DNA of 64,000 nucleotides from Diorhabda sublineata (Eukaryota > Arthropoda > Insecta > Coleoptera > Chrysomelidae), in the NCBI RefSeq assembly GCF_026230105.1, contig NC_079486.1:6200001-6264000 (forward strand), in the 5' to 3' direction. The notes beneath the pieces were generated by a model that did no database searches, was not told the DNA's origin, and saw only the letters and a program-made list of their open reading frames with translations. A program made the position numbers and the translations under genes. Below are positions 58,050 to 64,000 of this stretch, piece by piece. The first letter of the stretch is position 1; the number at the start of each line of letters is the position of its first letter.

Positions 58050-61000
58050 AATGTCATTAGTGAGCCTTTACGGATTTTCCCTCTCCGTCAAGTCATAGTG
58101 AAACACACTTTCCGAATATTATATTATTATGGGGGTGACACATTCAATGGCAGAGCATCGAAGACTTGACTTTTTTTTGCGAAACGTGGCATTGTCAGAA
58201 TCACATAAGGCGTTTCCAAATGACCTACCGAATTCCATCTTCCCTTCATCGTTTCGACAACTTACAATTCTCTCCCACTTTTTGATTAGTTTTGTTGAGA
58301 AAAAATAATGTCATTAGTGAGCCTTTTTGGATTTTTCCCTCTCCATCAAGTCATAGTGAAACACACTTTCCGAATATTATATCATTATAGGGGGGACACA
58401 TTCAATGGCAGAGAATCGAAGACTTGACTTTTTCTTACGAACAGTGGCATTGTCGGAATCACATAACGTGTTTCTAAATGACCTACCGAATTCCATCTTC
58501 CCTTCACCGTTTCGACAAGTAACAATTCTCTCCCACTTTTTGATTAATTTTGTTAAGGAAAAATAATCTCATTAGTAAGCTTTTTTAGATTTTCCCCTCT
58601 CCGTCAAATCATAGTGAAACGAAACACACTTTCCGGAGATGTTATTATGAGGGTGACACATTCAATGGGAGAGCATCGAAGACTTGACTTTTTTTTACGA
58701 AACGTGGCATTATCAGAATCATATAACGTGTTTCTAAATGACCTACCGAATTCCATCTTCCCTTCACTGTTTCGACAACTAACAATTCTCTCCCACTTTT
58801 TGATTAGTTTTGTTGAGAAAAAATAATGTCATTAGTGAGCCTTTTTGGATTTTCCCCTCTCCGTCAAATCATAGTGAAACACTTTCCGAATATTATATTA
58901 TTATGGGAGTGTCACATTCATGGCAGAGCATCGAAGACTTGACTTTTTTTCACGAAACGTGGCATTGTCGGAATCACATAACGTGTTTCTAAATGACCTA
59001 CCGAATTCCATCTTCCCTTCACAGTTTCGACAACTAACAATTCTCACCCACTTTTTGATTAGTTTTGTTGGGAAAAAATAATGTCATTAGTGCGCCTTTT
59101 TGGATTTTTCCCTCTCCATCAAGTCATAGTGAAACACACTTTCCGAATATTATATCATTATAGGGGGGACACATTCAATGGCAGAGAATCGAAGACTTGA
59201 CTTTTTCTTACGAACAGTGGCATTGTCGGAATCACATAACGTGTTTCTAAATGACCTACCGAATTCCATCTTCCCTTCACCGTTTCGGCAACTAACAATT
59301 CTCTCCCATTTTTGATTAATTTTGTTGAGAAAAAATAATGTCATTAATGAGCCTTTTTGGATTTTCCACTCTCCGTCAAGTCATAGTGAAACACACTTTC
59401 CGAATATTATATTATTATGTGATTGACACATTCAATGGCAGAGATTCGAAGTCTTGACTTTTTTTTACAAAACGTGGCATTCTCGGAATCGCATAAGGCG
59501 TTTCCAAATGACCTACCGAATTCCATCTTCCCTTCACTGTTTCGACATCTAACAATTCTCTCCCACTTTTAGATTAGTTTTGTGGAGAAAAAATAATGTC
59601 ATTAGTGAGCCTTTTCGGATTTTCCCTCTCCGTCAAGTCATAGTGAAACACACTTTCCGAATATTATATTATTATGGGGGTGACACATTCAATGGCAGAG
59701 CATCGAAGACTTGACTTTTTTTTGCGAAACGTGGCATTGTCAGAATCACATAAGGCGTTTCCAAATGACCTACCGAATTCCATCTTCCCTTCATCGTTTC
59801 GACAACTTACAATTCTCTCCCACTTTTTGATTAGTTTTGTTGAGAAAAAATAATGTCATTAGTGAGCCTTTTTGGATTTTTCCCTCTCCATCAAGTCATA
59901 GTGAAACACACTTTCCGAATATTATATCATTATAGGGGGGACACATTCAATGGCAGAGAATCGAAGACTTGACTTTTTCTTACGAACAGTGGCATTGTCG
60001 GAATCACATAACGTGTTTCTAAATGACCTACCGAATTCCATCTTCCCTTCACCGTTTCGACAAGTAACAATTCTCTCCCACTTTTTGATTAATTTTGTTA
60101 AGGAAAAATAATCTCATTAGTAAGCCTTTTTAGATTTTCCCCTCTCCGTCAAATCATAGTGAAACGAAACACACTTTCCGGAGATGTTATTATGAGGGTG
60201 ACACATTCAATGGGAGAGCATCGAAGACTTGACTTTTTTTTACGAAACGTGGCATTATCAGAATCACATAACGTGTTTCTAAATGACCTACCGAATTCCA
60301 TCTTCCCTTCACTGTTTCGACAACTAACAATTCTCTCCCACTTTTTGATTAGTTTTGTTGAGAAAAAATAATGTCATTAGTGAGCCTTTTTGGATTTTCC
60401 CCTCTCCGTCAAATCATAGTGAAATACTTTCCCAATATTATATTATTATGGGAGTGTCACATTCATGGCAGAGCATCGAAGACTTGACTTTTTTTCACGA
60501 AACGTGGCATTGTCGGAATCACATAACGTGTTTCTAAATGACCTACCGAATTCCATCTTCCCTTCACAGTTTCGACAACTAACAATTCTCACCCACTTTT
60601 TAATTAGTTTTGTTGGGAAAAAATAATGTCATTAGTGCGCCTTTTTGGATTTTTCCCTCTCCATCAAGTCATAGTGAAACACACTTTCCGAATATTATAT
60701 CATTATAGGGGGGACACATTCAATGGCAGAGAATCGAAGACTTGACTTTTTCTTACGAACAGTGGCATTGTCGGAATCACATAACGTGTTTCTAAATGAC
60801 CTACCGAATTCCATCTTCCCTTCACCGTTTCGGCAACTAACAATTCTCTCCCATTTTTGATTAATTTTGTTGAGAAAAAATAATGTCATTAATGAGCCTT
60901 TTTGGATTTTCCACTCTCCGTCAAGTCATAGTGAAACACACTTTCCGAATATTATATTATTATGTGATTGACACATTCAATGGCAGAGATTCGAAGTCTT

Positions 61001-61139
61001 GACTTTTTTTTACAAAACGTGGCATTCTCGGAATCGCATAAGGCGTTTCCAAATGACCTACCGAATTCCATCTTCCCTTCACCGTTTCGACATCTAACAA
61101 TTCTCTCCCACTTTTAGATTAGTTTTGTGGAGAAAAAAT
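58050..61139. repeat. Higher-order repeat, two 1,545-bp units of six monomers
   Basis: 58050-59594 and 59595-61139 are almost identical. Matching landmarks are offset by exactly 1,545 bp (58614 and 60159, 58810 and 60355, 59150 and 60695), while monomers within a unit differ from each other. Confidence 0.9.
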
Positions 61140-61392
61140 AATGTCATTAGTGAGCGTTTTCGGATTTTCCCTCTCCGTCAAGTCATAGTGAAACACACTT
61201 TCCGAATATTATATTATTATGGGGGTGACACATTCAATGGCAGAGCATCGAAGACTCCATTTTTTTTACGAAACGTGGCATTGTCGGAATCACATAAAGT
61301 GTTTCTAAATGACCTACCGAATTCCATCTTCCCTTCACCGTTTCGACAACTAACAATTCTCTCCCACTTTTTGATTAGTTTTGTTGAGAAAA

Positions 61393-64000
61393 AATAATGT
61401 CATTAGTGAGCCTTTTCGGATTTTCCCTCTCCGTCAAGTCATAGTGAAATACACTTTCCGAATATTATATTATTATGGGGGTGACACATTCAATGGCAGA
61501 GCATCGAAGACTTGACATTTTTTCACGAAACGTGGCATTGTCGGAATCACATAACGTGTTTCTAAATGACCTACCGAATTCCATCTTGCCTCCACCGTTT
61601 CGACAACTAACAATTCTCTCCCACTTTTTGATTAATTTTGTTGAGAAAAAACAATGTCATTAGTGAGCCTTTTTGGATTCTCCCCTCTCCGTCAAGTCAT
61701 GGTGGAGCGAAACACACTTTTCGAAGAAATTATTATGAGGGTGACACATTCAATGGCAGGGCAGCGAAGACTTGACTTTTTTTACGAAACGTGGCATTAT
61801 CAGAATCACATAACGTGTTTCTAAATGACCTACCGAATTCCATCTTCCCTATACCGCTTCGACAACTAACAATTCTCTCCCACTTTTAGATTAGTTTTGT
61901 TGGGAAAAAGCAATGCCATTAGTGAGCCTTTATGTATTTTCCCCTCTCCGTCAAGTCATAGTGAAACACACTTTCCGAATATCATATTATTTTGGGGGTG
62001 ACTCATTAAATGGCAGAGCATCGAGAACTTGACATTTTTTTAAGAAACGTGGCATTGTCGGAATCACATGACCTGTTTCTAAATGACCTACCGAATTCCA
62101 TCTTCCCTTCACCGTTTCGACAACTAACAATTCTCTCCCATATTTTGATTAGTTTTGTTGAGAAAAAACAATGTCATTAGTGAGCCTTTTCGGATTTTCC
62201 CCTCTCCGTCAAATCATAGTGAAACACACTTTCCGAATATTATATTATTATGGGGGTGACACATTCAATGGGAGAGCATCGAAGACTTGCCTTTTTTTAA
62301 GAAACTTGGCATTGTCGGAATCACATAACGTGTTTCTAAATGACCTACCGAATCCCATCTTCCCTTCACCGTTTTGACAACTAACAATTCTCTCCCACTT
62401 TTTGATTAGTTTTGTTGAGAGAAACCAATGTCATTAGTGAGCCTTTATATATTTTCCCGTCTCCGTCAAGTCATAGTGAAACACACTTTCCGAATATTAT
62501 ATTATTATGAAGGTGACACATTCATGGCAGAGCATCGAAGACTTGACATCTTTTTACGAAATGTGGCATTGTCAGAATCACATAACGCGTTTCTAAACGA
62601 ACTACCGAATTCCATCTTCCCTATACCGCTTCGACAACTAACAATTCTCTCCCACTTTTTGATTAGTTTTGTTGGGAAAAAGCAATGTCATTAGTGAGCA
62701 TTTATGTATTCTCCCCTCTCCGTCAAGTCATAGTGAAACACACTTTCCGAATATCATATTATTTTGGGGGTGACACATTAAATGGCAGAGCATCGAGAAC
62801 TTGACATTTTTTTAAGAAACGTGGCATTGTCGGAATCACATGACCTGTTTCTAAATGACCTACCGAATTCCATCTTCCCTTCACCGTTTCGACAACTAAC
62901 AATTCTCTCCCACTTTTTGATTAGTTTTGTTGAATTAAAACAATGTCCTTAGTGAGCCTTTCTGGATTTTTCCCTCTCCGTCAAGTCATAGTGATCTAAA
63001 CTTTCCGAACATTATATTATTATGGTGGTGACACATTCAATGGAAAGCATCGAAGACTTTACTTCTTCTACGAAACGTGGCATTGTCGCAATTACATAAT
63101 GCGTTTACAAATGTCCTACCGAGTTCCATCTCGTCTTCACCGTTCCGACAACTAACAATTCTCTCCCACTTTTTGCTTAGTTTTGTTGAGAAAGAGCAAT
63201 GTCATTAGTAAGCCTTTATGGATTTTCCCCTCTCCGTCAAGTAATAGTAAAACACCCTTTCCGAATATTATATTATTATGGAGGTGACACATTCAATGGC
63301 AGAGCATCGAACACTTGACTTTTTTTTACGAAACGTGGCATTGTCAGAATCACATAACGTGTTTCTAAATGACCTTACCGAATTCCATCTTCCCTTCACC
63401 GTTTCGACATCTAACAATTCTCTCCCACTTTTTGATTAGTTTTGTGGAGAAAAAATAATGTTATTAGTGAGCCTTTTCGGATTTTCCCTCTCCGTCAAGT
63501 CATAGTGAAACACACTTTCCGAATATTATATTATTATGGGGGTGACACATTCAATGGCAGAGCATCGAAGACTTGACTTTTTTTCACGAAACATGGCATT
63601 GTCGGAATCACATAACGTGTTTCTAAATGACCTACCGAATTCCATCTTCCCTCCACCGTTTCGACAACTAACAATTCTCTCCCAATGTTTGATTAGTTTT
63701 GTTGAGAAAAAACAATGTCATTAGTGAGCCTTTTTGGATTCTCCCCTCTCCGTCAAGTCATGGTGGAGCGAAACACACTTTTCGAAGAAATTATTATGAG
63801 GGTGACACATTCAATGGCAGGGCAGCGAAGACTTGACTTTTTTTACGAATCGTGGCATTATCAGAATCACATAACGTGTTTCTAAATGACCTACCGAATT
63901 CCATCTTCCCTTCACCGTTTCGTCAACTAACAATTCTGTCCCACTTTTTGATTAGTTTTGTTGAAATAAAACAATGTCCTTAGTGAGCCTTTCTGGATTT
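61393..64000. repeat. Second higher-order pattern, offset about 2,060 bp
   Basis: The distinctive monomer with CATGGTGGAGCGAAACAC at about 61698 recurs at about 63758, and its neighbour (TGGCAGGGCAGCGAAG) recurs with it. A 774-bp offset (61905 and 62679; TTTATGTATT variant) and a 1,028-bp offset (62935 and 63962; AATGTCCTTAG variant) also occur, so this part is less regular. Confidence 0.75.

Larger units (their letters stand above)
56443..64000. repeat. Satellite array, monomer about 258 bp, continues past the window
   Basis: About 29 head-to-tail monomers. The landmark AATGTCATTAGTGAGCC recurs near 56506, 56766, 57023, 57277, 57532, 57790, 58049, 58307, 58825, 59082, 59337 and so on, at spacings of 254-260 bp. 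The first copy is partial (from 56443). Monomers differ by substitutions and small indels, such as an optional GAAAC beside the AAACACACTTTCCG motif. Frames of 60-90 codons in the monomers are a by-product and break in many copies. Function unknown; a pericentromeric or other heterochromatic satellite is possible. Confidence 0.95.

Noticed and set aside
57791..58051. 86-codon frame in the satellite as a gene
   Set aside because: Recurs in every monomer and is broken by indels in many; explained by the repeat.
56443..64000. CENP-B box in the satellite monomer
   Set aside because: TTCG-containing stretches were compared by eye with the TTCGnnnnAnnCGGG core; none has the CGGG half.
56443..64000. 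CRISPR array
   Set aside because: Repeats of about 258 bp without short direct repeats or unique spacers, in a eukaryotic setting, are a satellite.

Overview
The window is eukaryotic and almost certainly from an insect genome. It is strongly A+T rich, the recognisable proteins are insect-type transposable elements (BEL/Pao, Ty3/Gypsy, Copia, P element, hAT, mariner, piggyBac, several LINEs), there is a long satellite array, and the few plausible host exons have short GT-AG introns (one of 52 bp). A beetle would fit the short introns and this repeat mix, but the sequence alone does not settle the order. There are no operons, RNA genes or CRISPR arrays.

Layout. 0-2 kb: a few plausible exons of unrecognised host genes and a hAT scrap. 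2.3-3.4 kb: decayed BEL/Pao pol. 6.4-8.7 kb: a P-element relic split by a LINE. 9.7-10.7 kb: Copia integrase (minus). 10.8-13.7 kb: a composite repeat (P-element-like, Copia-like and unknown pieces) that recurs in inverted orientation at 34.4-36.5 kb. 14.3-14.6 kb: a compact two-exon reading frame whose first exon is echoed at the end of the 34.4 kb arm. 15.1-20.1 kb: mariner relics around a LINE copy that carries ORF1 but no ORF2. 24.0-26.0 kb: a hAT transposase (minus), with a second ORF1-only LINE copy (26.1-27.6 kb) inserted upstream and flanked by a 13-bp target duplication. 28.1-30.3 kb: a strong RNA hairpin and a pseudogene resembling pore-forming crystal-toxin-type proteins, partly duplicated at 47.6 kb. 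30.9-33.3 kb and 51.8-54.2 kb: a segmental duplication joining a truncated Gypsy pol to a small secreted-protein gene relic. 36.9-39.0 kb: Copia scraps. 39.1-40.3 kb: an unclassified transposon-type protein. 40.5-45.8 kb: a young LTR element (minus) with gag and protease only, linked by a canonical -1 frameshift site, followed by a second partial copy. 45.9-47.5 kb: LINE and piggyBac relics. 55.0-56.05 kb: two plausible host exons (minus). 56.44 kb to the end: a satellite of about 258-bp monomers with higher-order repeats.

Almost everything recognisable is mobile DNA at different ages. The youngest items are the gag-pro LTR element and the two ORF1-only LINE copies, each with near-identical partners here. 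The oldest are the BEL, P, piggyBac and mariner relics, which have many frame breaks. Nothing looks like a functional multi-gene pathway. The most distinctive items are the pol-less gag-pro element with an intact frameshift signal, the ORF1-only LINE family, the toxin-like pseudogene pair, the 28.15-kb hairpin, and the satellite higher-order structure.
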